A stretch of DNA of 64,000 nt from contig NZ_JAIQZM010000019.1 in the NCBI RefSeq assembly GCF_023333595.1, positions 1 through 64,000 of the forward strand, in the 5' to 3' direction. The stretch comes from Argonema galeatum A003/A1. GTDB lineage: Bacteria; Cyanobacteriota; Cyanobacteriia; Cyanobacteriales; Aerosakkonemataceae. The position numbers and the translations under genes are program-made. Of the stretch, positions 34,446 through 42,948 are shown one piece after another; position 1 is the stretch's first letter; each line of letters begins with the position of its first letter. The notes under the pieces were generated by a model, which was not told the DNA's origin, searched no databases, and saw only the letters and a program-made list of their open reading frames with translations.

Positions 34446-35390
34446 TCAATTGGCAACGCGAATGCCGTTTGGGCTAAATTGGGCTATCCAGAAGTCTAGA
34501 TCGGGGTTGCCGATCGCATTCTCTACTTCTGTTTGTATTTGTTGAGCTTGGGGAAGAGACTCGGTGAGGGCAAAGACTGTAGGGCCAGAACCTGACATCA
34601 TTGTGCCTAAAACCCCCGTGCGTTGGAATGCTTCTCGCAGTTGCAAGACTTGAGGATAGGCTCTTAAGACGACTTTCTCTAAGTCGTTGTAGAGGCATTC
34701 ACCGATTTTAGCGTTATCTTTATGAGCGATCGCATTCACAAGGCAACCAGAATTTACCTTACCAGAACGGGTTTCTGCACTTTCGGTGTCGCAGGCGTAG
34801 GAACTGCCAAATTGCTGTCGGTAGGTGGAGTAGGCCCAAGCTGTGGAAACTTCTAAACTGCGGTATTTAGCCAAGATCAGGTATAGATGATCTAAATCGG
34901 GCAAGGGGGAGAGCTTTTCGCCGCGTCCGGTGGCGATTGCAGTTCCGCCAGCGACGCAAAAAGGCACGTCCGAACCCAGTTGGGCTGCCATTTCCTGCAA
35001 TTCCGACTGAGTTAAACCCAGATGCCACATCAAATCCAAGCCTACCAAAACTGCTGCTGCATTTGTAGACCCGCCAGCTAATCCAGCTGCGATGGGAATG
35101 CGCTTGTCAATGTCAATTTCCACGCCGCCATATTGTGCAAAGGCGTCGGGAAATTGGTCTATCATCAGTGTGGCGGCTCGGTAAGCGAGGTTAGTTTTGT
35201 CTTGCGGTACGCCGGGATGATTGCAGTGGATGCGGATGACATCGGTGCCGTTAGAGCGCAGATCGATGCGATCGGCTAGATCTATACTTTGCAGTACCAT
35301 TGCCAGCTCGTGATAGCCATCCTGGCGATCGCCCAGGATTTCCAGATATAGATTTATTTTGGCTGGGGCAATTAGGGTGTAGGAGCGCAT
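34446..35390 (-). CDS. ispE: 4-diphosphocytidyl-2-C-methyl-D-erythritol kinase
   Basis: A 314-residue GHMP kinase of the MEP isoprenoid pathway, needed for carotenoids, phytol and quinones. The N-terminus reads YTLIAPAKINLYLEILGDRQ and DGYHELAMVLQSIDLAD. The ATP-binding loop is PIAAGLAGGSTNAAAVL and the C-terminal motif is MSGSGPTVFAL. Length is normal. It follows rsmA across a short tandem repeat, the usual cyanobacterial neighbourhood, and is probably transcribed with it. Confidence 0.97.
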   Translation of the reverse strand: MRSYTLIAPAKINLYLEILGDRQDGYHELAMVLQSIDLADRIDLRSNGTDVIRIHCNHPGVPQDKTNLAYRAATLMIDQFPDAFAQYGGVEIDIDKRIPIAAGLAGGSTNAAAVLVGLDLMWHLGLTQSELQEMAAQLGSDVPFCVAGGTAIATGRGEKLSPLPDLDHLYLILAKYRSLEVSTAWAYSTYRQQFGSSYACDTESAETRSGKVNSGCLVNAIAHKDNAKIGECLYNDLEKVVLRAYPQVLQLREAFQRTGVLGTMMSGSGPTVFALTESLPQAQQIQTEVENAIGNPDLDFWIAQFSPNGIRVAN

Positions 35391-35441
35391 TTCTAGGGGC
35401 TAGGGGCTAGGGGCTAGGGACTAGGGGCTAGGGGCTAGGGG
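35391..35441. repeat. Heptameric tandem repeat (GGGGCTA)n between rsmA and ispE
   Basis: About seven copies of CTAGGGG, one with a substitution (GGGACTA). The minus-strand rsmA gene ends inside the array, and its last three codons and stop are repeat sequence. Confidence 0.92.
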
Positions 35442-36246
35442 TTAATCTGTTACTCAATTCCATCCACTGGGCGACGCTGAGGTCTTCGGCGCGGACTTGG
35501 GGGTTTATTTCTAATTGTTCCAGTAAGTTGGTCAGGCGATCGCGTTCTACTAGACTTTTCAAATTATTTCGCAACATTTTGCGCTTTTCGGCAAAGCTGA
35601 GTTTAACCAAATTATCCAGGAATTTGGGGTCACTGGCAGCTTGTCGGGTGTGGGGACGCAACCGCACTACGGCAGAATCTACCTTTGGCGGCGGCTCGAA
35701 ATCTCTTGCTGGTACGTGACAGACTAACTCGCAATCTGCTAGATACTGCACTCTGACTGACAATGCGCCAAATGCTTTCGAGCAAGGTTTGGCATATAGC
35801 CGTTCTGCCACTTCTTTTTGCACCAGCAGCACGATTAGATCGAAGGGTTGGGGATTTGGGTTGGCGATCGTACCTAAGAGTTTTTCCAGAATCGGCCCCG
35901 TAATATTGTACGGGATATTGGCTACAACTTTATTAGGATTTTGGAATGCGGGGAAATTAGCCAGATTAGCAGCTAAATCGATGCTGAGGACATCGCCTTG
36001 CAACAGTAAAAAGGTTTCGGTTTTTCCCAACTTTTTAGCTAGTAACTGGCACAAGTCGCGATCGATTTCGACGGCGACGACACTTTCAGCTTGGGGCAAT
36101 AAGCGGCGTGTCAGGATGCCGGTGCCGGGGCCAATTTCCCAAATGCGATCGCTACTGGTAATTTCTGCCGCTTTGACAATCTGGTTTAGGGCTTTGTCAC
36201 TCTTGAGCCAGTGCTGTGCGAATTGTTTGCGAGGTGAATGAGTCAT
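35428..36246 (-). CDS. rsmA: 16S rRNA (adenine1518/1519-N6)-dimethyltransferase
   Basis: A 272-residue KsgA/RsmA enzyme that dimethylates two adjacent adenines in 16S rRNA. The opening RKQFAQHWLKSDKALNQIVK, the SAM motif IWEIGPGTGILTRRL, the catalytic VVANIPYNITGPI and the late AEKRKMLRNNLKSL are all present. It starts with ATG at 36246, with AT-rich tandem repeats upstream. The C-terminal residues come from the repeat array. Confidence 0.97.
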   Translation of the reverse strand: MTHSPRKQFAQHWLKSDKALNQIVKAAEITSSDRIWEIGPGTGILTRRLLPQAESVVAVEIDRDLCQLLAKKLGKTETFLLLQGDVLSIDLAANLANFPAFQNPNKVVANIPYNITGPILEKLLGTIANPNPQPFDLIVLLVQKEVAERLYAKPCSKAFGALSVRVQYLADCELVCHVPARDFEPPPKVDSAVVRLRPHTRQAASDPKFLDNLVKLSFAEKRKMLRNNLKSLVERDRLTNLLEQLEINPQVRAEDLSVAQWMELSNRLTPSP

Positions 36247-36287
36247 TCGATTTTGGATTTTAGATTTTAGATTTTGGATTTTAGATT
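36246..36287. repeat. AT-rich tandem repeat (GATTTTA)n
   Basis: Six near-copies of GATTTTG/GATTTTA lie directly upstream of the rsmA start. Related arrays occur at 39703-39735 and 45950-45975. They belong to the heptanucleotide repeats of filamentous cyanobacteria. Confidence 0.85.
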
Positions 36288-36411
36288 GAATTGCCGCTGG
36301 GTAAACATATTTCTACAAAACCATTCTCGTATTTTACCTGATTGGCGGACACAATCGTTGATAATAATGAAGAATTAGATTTATCCAATTATCGATCTAA
36401 AGGCGGTACTT

Positions 36412-38238
36412 ATGTCAACTTCATCTATCCTTGAACCGCGCACGATTAGCAATAGTGAGGGGCAGGCTGAATTCAACGCGCTTTTCCACAATAATCCACA
36501 GACGGCTGATGATGCGGCGTTAAAACTGAAGGTGTATTGGAGTAAGTGGAGTGTTGCCTTTGATGCCCAGTGGTTTGATCCTACTGAAACTAACGCCAAA
36601 ATTTTGACTGGTAAGAAGCTTCTAGAAGAGGTAGAACAAGCCAAATTCAAGGTTGCTGATGCGATCGCACTTGCCCTTGATGGAAAACAGGTAATAGCAC
36701 CAGTTACCCCGGCTGTCAACCCGGTGAATAATGATGAGGCGGTGGCAGCTTTTTACTCAATCTTCAAAAGCACGCAAGTCGCTGATAAAGAAGTGGAAAA
36801 ACTCATTGCCAATTGGGATAAATGGGCGGACGCATTTGGCGGACAGTGGTACGCACCAGAGCCTTACAATGCAAAAGTTGTTGCTGGAAGGTTGATTGCC
36901 AAGGCGATGGCTGATGCGAAAAATAAAGTTACTAAAGTTATAATGCAAGCCATAGATGGCAAACAAATCAGTCCCTTTTCCGAGCCAACAAATAACAAAG
37001 ATAATCAGCCGATTCCTATTACAGTGAATAAGCTAGAACAAGCAAAAGACAGGGTGCAAATTTTTAAGGATTTGATGAAAATAGAGATTAACATGAATGC
37101 CAGCGCTGATAAGTTAGCGTTTTTATATAGAGGTGTTCAAAATTCGCCATACAAACAAGATATTAAAGATTATCCAGAGCGTCTCAAAGCAAAGCCTGAT
37201 AATAACGTGGTTTCCTACGGGGAAACAGTTGTGCTGAAAGGATCTGACAAAACAGTAACGTTCAGTCCCTATCCAGAAGTGGGAAAAATGCCACAAATTG
37301 ACCAGCAAGGATTAGACTTTCTGCATGGAGATATTCAAGAGGCGTGTGTTTGCGTTGGCAGTTTTGTAGAAAATAAGATTAAAGCACACTGGTTAGGAAA
37401 AAATGCACTTACAAAAGGTCAATTTTGGAGTAGTACTAAAATCATACCTATACTCAATGTTCTATGTAAAGTAAATGCAAATTCACCTGATACAGATATC
37501 GACAATTGTGTTATTAGAGATCGAGATCGACGCAAAAGAGATCTGCCATTTTATGAGTTAGTATGGGATGTGGTAAGTTATGGCGATCGCATAGCCAGTT
37601 CCAACTCATTGGCTGCTATGTTCAAACGATTCGAGACTCGTCCCGGATTGGAAAATTGGGTAAAAAAGATTACCGGCAATCCTAATTCGGATTTCCGTGG
37701 CAGCTACGGCGAACCTGCTTTTATTTATAGCCCAGAAGTCTACGATCTAAAAAAAAGAAAAGTTTTGCTAATTCCCGCATCAGAGGGAACAACAGGAGAA
37801 AATCTCTTAACGACCTACGATTTAACTCGATTTATTTCTATGCTAGGATGGCATCATCACATAACTCAGGCAGCAAGGTTTCCCAACGCACAATGGGTAA
37901 GTCTTGAAAGCATTGTTAGAGCGATGGGTACAGATGCTTGTCGCTACGCTGATGTAGCCATCAAAACATTAGGATTGTCAGGTTCGATCGGCTCGCCAGT
38001 AATTATTTCTAAGTTGGGTAATGGTTACAGCAGTAGCAGAAATAGGTATGAATTTGTGTATGTAGCGCTGGTACAATTTGTCGATGAACTTCCCCAAGCG
38101 GAAGGAAATCCTGCTAAATTGAGAACTGTGAGCATGGCTTTGCGGGGGGCTAGTCGCGATGCAGTTCAACTCGATGCCAGAATGGCAGCAGAAGTGACAG
38201 AGATTCTGCGCCGAGTCGTGACGGAGGAACTGGCTTGA
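36412..38238 (+). CDS. Unknown 608-residue protein with duplicated N-terminal module and SxxK motif
   Basis: I cannot name the family. Residues ~21-93 and ~114-185 are two copies of a helical module with a 92-residue period (AQWFDPTETNAK versus GQWYAPEPYNAK, both ending DGKQ). The C-terminal ~350 residues contain FWSSTKIIPILNVL (S340-x-x-K343), then RIASSNSLAAMF and a Gly-rich later part. That order recalls serine beta-lactamase/penicillin-binding folds, with SxxK as the nucleophile motif, but no KTG-type box is clear. There is no signal peptide or membrane helix. It starts with ATG after GGCGGTACTT. Confidence 0.8.
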   Translation: MSTSSILEPRTISNSEGQAEFNALFHNNPQTADDAALKLKVYWSKWSVAFDAQWFDPTETNAKILTGKKLLEEVEQAKFKVADAIALALDGKQVIAPVTPAVNPVNNDEAVAAFYSIFKSTQVADKEVEKLIANWDKWADAFGGQWYAPEPYNAKVVAGRLIAKAMADAKNKVTKVIMQAIDGKQISPFSEPTNNKDNQPIPITVNKLEQAKDRVQIFKDLMKIEINMNASADKLAFLYRGVQNSPYKQDIKDYPERLKAKPDNNVVSYGETVVLKGSDKTVTFSPYPEVGKMPQIDQQGLDFLHGDIQEACVCVGSFVENKIKAHWLGKNALTKGQFWSSTKIIPILNVLCKVNANSPDTDIDNCVIRDRDRRKRDLPFYELVWDVVSYGDRIASSNSLAAMFKRFETRPGLENWVKKITGNPNSDFRGSYGEPAFIYSPEVYDLKKRKVLLIPASEGTTGENLLTTYDLTRFISMLGWHHHITQAARFPNAQWVSLESIVRAMGTDACRYADVAIKTLGLSGSIGSPVIISKLGNGYSSSRNRYEFVYVALVQFVDELPQAEGNPAKLRTVSMALRGASRDAVQLDARMAAEVTEILRRVVTEELA

Positions 38239-38331
38239 TATTTATATACTTTTTTAAAGAAATCTGGACACTGGAAAAATATCTGCCAAACTGACAGATA
38301 TTGGTATCTGCCAAAAGGAGAAGATTTACCA

Positions 38332-38997
38332 GTGAAATATGAAATTCGCTACAAACCAGCCTTTGCTGCTATCTTTGTTACTCTAAGTCCCGGTGAGAGT
38401 ATGACAGCTGAAGCAGGAGCAATGACGAGTATGGATGCTCAGCTGTCCATGAAAACTGAATTTTCAGGTGGCTTTTTCTCAGGATTGCTTAAGAAGTTTT
38501 TTGGTGGAGAATCCTTATTTGTCAATGTATTTACCAATCAAACTAAGCGAACTTTAAATTTAGTATTGACGCAATCAGCTATTGGCGACATTGGTTGTAT
38601 CGAACTGCGGGGCGAGCGGGAAATTTGTTTTCAACCTGGTGCATACATTGCCCACAGTCCAGGTGTAAAAATGAGCGTTCAGTGGGCAGGTTTCAAGAGT
38701 TGGCTATCAGGAGAAGGATTGTTTAAGCTGAAATTAAATGGTAACGGTCAGGTGTTTTTTGGTGCTTATGGTGGTATTACAAAAAAACTCATTAATGGTG
38801 AATTTATTGTCGATACTTCTCACTTGGTTGCCTACGATCCAGGAATTAAGATGAATATTGGGCTAGCTGGTGGCTTGATTGGTTCTGTAACATCGGGCGA
38901 AGGATTGATTAATCGACTTTCTGGGGAAGGAGAGATTTATTTACAGTCTCGCAGCATTGGTGGTTTGGTTAAGTATTTACGTCCGAAAGTGTTTTAA
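38332..38997 (+). CDS. AIM24/TIGR00266-family protein 1
   Basis: A 221-residue protein of the AIM24 (TIGR00266) family, a double beta-roll fold. Recurrent motifs are SPGESMTAEAGAMTSMDAQL, FFGGESLFVNVFT and INGEFIVDTSHLVAYDP. No catalytic residues are known for the family; the bacterial role is unclear. It starts with ATG (GTGAAATATG context; GTG at 38332) after AAAGGAGAAG. It is the first of three tandem paralogues, 19 bp before the second. Confidence 0.9.
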   Translation: MKYEIRYKPAFAAIFVTLSPGESMTAEAGAMTSMDAQLSMKTEFSGGFFSGLLKKFFGGESLFVNVFTNQTKRTLNLVLTQSAIGDIGCIELRGEREICFQPGAYIAHSPGVKMSVQWAGFKSWLSGEGLFKLKLNGNGQVFFGAYGGITKKLINGEFIVDTSHLVAYDPGIKMNIGLAGGLIGSVTSGEGLINRLSGEGEIYLQSRSIGGLVKYLRPKVF

Positions 38998-39016
38998 AAG
39001 TTGAGGTTGTCAATAA

Positions 39017-39694
39017 ATGAATGTAGAACTTTTGCATCAACCAGATAGCGCGATCGCTCGCATTACTTTGAGAGTCGGAGAAGAATTAGTTGCAGAAGCT
39101 GGCTGCATGATTGCCATGAGCGGCTTCATTAATGCCAGCACCACTTTGCGACAAGGCAAAGGAGGAGGAATTCTGGGCGGACTTAAACGTTTAGTTGCTG
39201 GCGAATCCCTATTTTTAAGCGTTTTTCGTTCTCCTATCGCTGGGGGTGAAGTATTTCTCGCCCCCAAACTAATGGGAGATATTTTGCAATATCAAATGAC
39301 TGGTAATGGGTTAGTCGTGCAGTCAACATCTTATCTGGCTAGCGAATCAGATGTTGATATTGAATTGGGATTTCAAGGCTTTAAATCTTTATTTTCAGGC
39401 GAATCACTTTTTTGGTTAAATATCAGCGGTGTTGGCTCTGTATTGCTCACTTCCTTCGGTGGTATTTATGAAGTAGACGTGGATGGTGAATATATTGTTG
39501 ATACCGGACATATTGTTGCTTTTGAAAAGAGTCTGAACTTTAAAATTACCAAGTCAGGTTCTAGTTGGGTGGGTGCGTTTTTAGGTGGAGAAGGATTAGT
39601 TTGTCATTTTCAAGGTCAGGGCAAAGTTTTTTGCCAAACCCATAATCCAGGGGCTTTCGGTAGTTTGGTTGGCTCTCAGCTACCGCCAAGATAA
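39017..39694 (+). CDS. AIM24/TIGR00266-family protein 2
   Basis: A 225-residue paralogue with the same fold: LRVGEELVAEAGCMIAMSGF, LVAGESLFLSVFRS, FSGESLFWLNISGVG and GEYIVDTGHIVAFE. It is as different from its neighbours as they are from each other, so the triplication is old. It is probably in the same transcript as protein 1. Confidence 0.9.
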   Translation: MNVELLHQPDSAIARITLRVGEELVAEAGCMIAMSGFINASTTLRQGKGGGILGGLKRLVAGESLFLSVFRSPIAGGEVFLAPKLMGDILQYQMTGNGLVVQSTSYLASESDVDIELGFQGFKSLFSGESLFWLNISGVGSVLLTSFGGIYEVDVDGEYIVDTGHIVAFEKSLNFKITKSGSSWVGAFLGGEGLVCHFQGQGKVFCQTHNPGAFGSLVGSQLPPR

Positions 39695-39702
39695 GGGGGA
39701 GA

Positions 39703-39800
39703 ATTTCCGATTTTAGATTTTAGATTTGAGATTTCAAATCTGAAATTACTAATGATAAATGACCAATTACTAATGACCAAGGACTAATGACTAATGACTA
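39703..39800. repeat. Tandem repeats leading into the third AIM24 start
   Basis: GATTTTA-type units (39708-39735) are followed by (ACTAATGA)-type units (39747-39800) of 7-8 bp. The ATG start at 39794 and the first codons (M-T-N) of the next gene lie within the last repeat copies. Confidence 0.85.
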
Positions 39801-40489
39801 ATGAAATTGATTACAAAGTAGAGCATTCGCCTGCTTATGCTTCTCTACGTCTAGACTTGAAGGCAAATCAAACAGTATTGGTAGAATCTGGCGCAATGGC
39901 GGCAATGGACCCCTGGATTAAAATGAAATCGAAAGTACAAGGGGGTTTAATGAAAGGTATTGGTCGAATGGTGAGCGGTGAATCGTTTTTTGTGAGCGAG
40001 TTTACTGCGGAAGGAAAAGCTGGGCAGTTATACCTTTCGCCTGGAGTTCCAGGAGATGTGCAGCATTACTATCTCAATGGTAATGCTTTGATGATTCAAT
40101 CTTCTGGTTTTGTTGCTGCCAGCCAAACCGTTGAAATTGATACGAAGTTTCAAGGAGTTAAAGGATTTTTTAGCGGTGAATCTTTGTTTCTGCTGCGGGC
40201 AACTGGGCAAGGCGATATCTGGTTTAGTTCCTATGGAGCAATTGTAGAAATTCCTATAGACGGTGATTATGTAGTAGATACTGGTTACATTGTGGCGTTT
40301 GAAGATACTTTAAATTACCAGGCTGAAATGCTGGGTGGATTGTCCTTTAGAGGGCTAAAAACTGGTATTTTAGGCGGTGAGGGATTGGTCTGTCGCTTCA
40401 AGGGTCGCGGACGTTTATGGATTCAGTCTCGCGAGATTTACGGTCTGATCAATTTCTTAAATCCTTTCCGCCCAACTAAGAGTAATTAA
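39794..40489 (+). CDS. AIM24/TIGR00266-family protein 3
   Basis: A 231-residue paralogue: KANQTVLVESGAMAAMDPW, MVSGESFFVSEFT, FFSGESLFLLRATGQGD and GDYVVDTGYIVAFE. No clear ribosome binding site is visible because the start is embedded in tandem repeats; an upstream in-repeat ATG in the same frame is possible. The next gene (M48 protease) starts one base after its stop, so the two are coupled. Confidence 0.9.
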   Translation: MTNEIDYKVEHSPAYASLRLDLKANQTVLVESGAMAAMDPWIKMKSKVQGGLMKGIGRMVSGESFFVSEFTAEGKAGQLYLSPGVPGDVQHYYLNGNALMIQSSGFVAASQTVEIDTKFQGVKGFFSGESLFLLRATGQGDIWFSSYGAIVEIPIDGDYVVDTGYIVAFEDTLNYQAEMLGGLSFRGLKTGILGGEGLVCRFKGRGRLWIQSREIYGLINFLNPFRPTKSN

Positions 40490-41323
40490 ATGTCTTCTTC
40501 TTTTCCAAGCGAACCCCCTTACAGCAGTCGCAATCCACCGCCCAATAACCGCCAGTTACTAACTCTTTTGGGAGTGTTTGTTGGGTTTATTATCGTCATG
40601 ATTTGGTTGTTGGGATTATTAGCGGATAGCTTAATTGGATGGATTCCTCCCAGTGCGGAACGACAGTTAGGTGCTGTGTTTGTTCCTAGTTTTGAGCGGT
40701 TAGCTAAACCTTCGCCTGCACAAGATACGCTGAATCAATTGCTGGAAAGATTGGAAACTAAATTGCCAGCACAGCAGCGAAAGGAACGTAATTATCGAGT
40801 GTTGTACGTTCCAGATTCTACGGTGAATGCTTTGGCGCTACCGGGGGATGCTATTGTCATTTACTCTGGTTTAGTGGCAGGGGCGAAATCTGAAAATGAG
40901 TTGATGATGGTGTTGGGGCATGAGTTAGGTCATTTTGCTCATCGGGATCATTTACGCAGTTTGGGGCGATTTTTGCTGCTGAAAATAGCGATCGCTTATT
41001 TTATCGGTGATGCCGATTGGTTACGATCGACTGCTGCTGCTAGTGTGGAAGCTGTGAGTCGATCGCATTATTCCCAATCTCAAGAAACTCAGGCAGATGA
41101 GTTCGGTTTGACCTTGTTGCAGCAAACTTACGGTCATGTAGCAGGAGCGACAGATTTTTTCGCCCGGTTGATGGAAAAAGGAAATACTAACTTAGCGTTT
41201 TTGTCAACTCATCCCGCACCAGGCGATCGCGTTGCCAAGTTGGAGCTATTGATTAAACAGCAAAATTATGGTGTCGGTACGCGATCGCCTCTTCCAGCCA
41301 CACTAGCCCAACAAAAATCTTAA
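40490..41323 (+). CDS. M48-family metalloprotease
   Basis: A 277-residue membrane-anchored protease. A helix at about residues 22-46 (LLTLLGVFVGFIIVMIWLLG) anchors it. The zinc site is HELGH (residues 144-148) in VLGHELGHFAHRDHL, and the third ligand is the Glu in SQETQADEFGL. The C-terminal LSTHPAPGDRVAKLELL is also typical. Relatives are HtpX/Oma1-like or YcaL-like proteases. Its start abuts the AIM24 triplet. In eukaryotes AIM24 and Oma1 are both inner mitochondrial membrane proteins, so the pairing may be functional; that is speculation. Confidence 0.92.
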   Translation: MSSSFPSEPPYSSRNPPPNNRQLLTLLGVFVGFIIVMIWLLGLLADSLIGWIPPSAERQLGAVFVPSFERLAKPSPAQDTLNQLLERLETKLPAQQRKERNYRVLYVPDSTVNALALPGDAIVIYSGLVAGAKSENELMMVLGHELGHFAHRDHLRSLGRFLLLKIAIAYFIGDADWLRSTAAASVEAVSRSHYSQSQETQADEFGLTLLQQTYGHVAGATDFFARLMEKGNTNLAFLSTHPAPGDRVAKLELLIKQQNYGVGTRSPLPATLAQQKS

Positions 41324-41404
41324 TTGACACTCCCCGGCCTCTCATACACAGGGTTTTTATCATTTCCCTTATAAAAACAAACTTTGCCAACAACTTAATT
41401 TTTT

Positions 41405-41448
41405 GTATCAGCCAACACTTATAGTTAAAACGTAAAGAGTAATAGTAT
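41405..41448 (+). promoter_or_regulatory. Candidate NtcA-type promoter of urtA
   Basis: GTA (41405-41407), eight bases, then CAC (41416-41418) is one base off the NtcA consensus GTAN8TAC. A TAGTAT -10-like hexamer lies at 41443-41448, 24 bases downstream, a spacing usual for NtcA-activated promoters. urt genes are known NtcA targets in other cyanobacteria, but this site is degenerate. Confidence 0.4.
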
Positions 41449-41506
41449 ATCATGTCGGCTAAGTGTATCTATCATTTAGCTGATTGTGCAAGGAGTAGTG
41501 AACGGC

Positions 41507-42832
41507 ATGACAAAGCGATTTAATCGGCGTAAATTTCTTTTGTATGGTTCAGCCACATTTGGAACCAGTCTTCTTCTGAAAGCTTGTGGCGGCGGCACCC
41601 CAACGACTACATCCACTCCAGCTAGTCCAACAGCAACCACATCTCCCGTCGCAGCTACTAGCACTGCTGGAACAGACGCCATCAAAGTCGGAATTTTACA
41701 CTCTCTCAGCGGCACGATGGCGATCAGCGAAAAAAGTGTCGTAGATGCCGAACAACTGGCAATTGAAGAGATCAACAAAGCCGGTGGCGTCTTGGGTAAG
41801 CAGATTCAAGCAGTTGTCGAAGATGGTGGCTCGGACTGGCCTACTTTTGCAGAAAAAGCCAAAAAACTAATCGATCAGGATAAAGTTGTTACCGTCTTTG
41901 GCTGTTGGACTTCTGCTAGCCGCAAAGCTGTGTTGCCGGTTTTTGAAGAAAAGAAACATATGCTCTGGTATCCTGTGCAATACGAAGGCCAGGAGTGTTC
42001 TCAAGACATTTTCTACACCGGCGCTGCACCGAACCAGCAAATCGAGCCAGCCGTTGATTGGTTGCTGCAAAATAAGGGCAAAGAATTCTTCTTAGTTGGC
42101 TCTGACTACGTATTTCCGCGCACCGCCAACACCATTATCAAAGCACAACTGGCAGCTAAAGGTGGTAAAACACTTGGTGAAGATTACTTACCTCTGGGCA
42201 ATACAGAAGTCACTGCGATCATCACCAAAATAAAACAAGCTTTGCCAAAAGGCGGAGTCATTTTTAACACACTCAATGGTGATAGTAACGTTGCCTTCTT
42301 CAAACAGATGCAAGGTGCAGGATTAGGGCCAGATAAATATCCTGTGATGTCTGTAAGTATTGCTGAAGAAGAAGTCAAAGCCATTGGTGTTGAATATCTC
42401 AAAGGTCACTACGCTTCATGGAATTATTTCCAAACTGTCGATACACCTGAAAACCAAAAGTTTGTGGCAGCTTTCAAAGCCAAATACGGTGCAGAACGGG
42501 TAACCAACGACCCGATGGAAGCAGCGTATATCATGGTCTATCTGTGGAAGCAGGCAGTTGAGAAAGCTAAGACAACAGACATAGAAGCAGTGCGAAAAGC
42601 TGCTTTAGGCCAAACATTTAATGCCCCCGAAGGTAAAGTGACCTTAGACAATAACCATCACTTGTCCAAGTTTGTGCGGATTGGTGAAGTTGGGGAAGAT
42701 GGGTTGTTTAAGATTGTTTATGCAAGCAAGGAAGCCGTTAAGCCAATTCCTTGGAATCAATACGTTGCTGACACCAAGGGCTATGCCTGTGACTGGTCAG
42801 ATCCTGCCAAAGGAGGTAAATACAAAACTTAA
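41507..42832 (+). CDS. urtA: Urea ABC transporter substrate-binding lipoprotein
   Basis: About 441 residues from ATG 41507, which has GCAAGGAG upstream; GTG 41486 opens the frame earlier. The N-terminus [11 protein letters not shown] then LLLKACGGG combines a Tat-like twin arginine with a lipobox ending in Cys, so it is a lipid-anchored periplasmic protein. After a Thr/Pro/Ala linker the mature part reads [20 protein letters not shown] and [19 protein letters not shown], the UrtA/AmiC-type binding fold. It captures urea for the UrtBCDE permease. First gene of the operon. Confidence 0.96.
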   Translation: MTKRFNRRKFLLYGSATFGTSLLLKACGGGTPTTTSTPASPTATTSPVAATSTAGTDAIKVGILHSLSGTMAISEKSVVDAEQLAIEEINKAGGVLGKQIQAVVEDGGSDWPTFAEKAKKLIDQDKVVTVFGCWTSASRKAVLPVFEEKKHMLWYPVQYEGQECSQDIFYTGAAPNQQIEPAVDWLLQNKGKEFFLVGSDYVFPRTANTIIKAQLAAKGGKTLGEDYLPLGNTEVTAIITKIKQALPKGGVIFNTLNGDSNVAFFKQMQGAGLGPDKYPVMSVSIAEEEVKAIGVEYLKGHYASWNYFQTVDTPENQKFVAAFKAKYGAERVTNDPMEAAYIMVYLWKQAVEKAKTTDIEAVRKAALGQTFNAPEGKVTLDNNHHLSKFVRIGEVGEDGLFKIVYASKEAVKPIPWNQYVADTKGYACDWSDPAKGGKYKT

Positions 42833-42878
42833 GTAGGCTGAGCAATGTACGCCTACTAGATTTGAGATGCCTCCATTA

Positions 42879-42907
42879 CTCGTGACCAGGTTGAACCTGG
42901 TCACGAG
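42879..42907. terminator. Perfect hairpin between urtA and urtB
   Basis: CTCGTGACCAGGTT and AACCTGGTCACGAG are 14-bp exact arms around a single base. A second small stem (GTAGGC with GCCTAC) lies at 42833-42856. Placed after the binding-protein gene, it could raise urtA mRNA above the rest of the operon by partial termination or 3'-end protection. Confidence 0.65.
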
Positions 42908-42948
42908 AAACAAGAAAGTCACGAGAATAAAATCGCGGGAGGAAAGGT

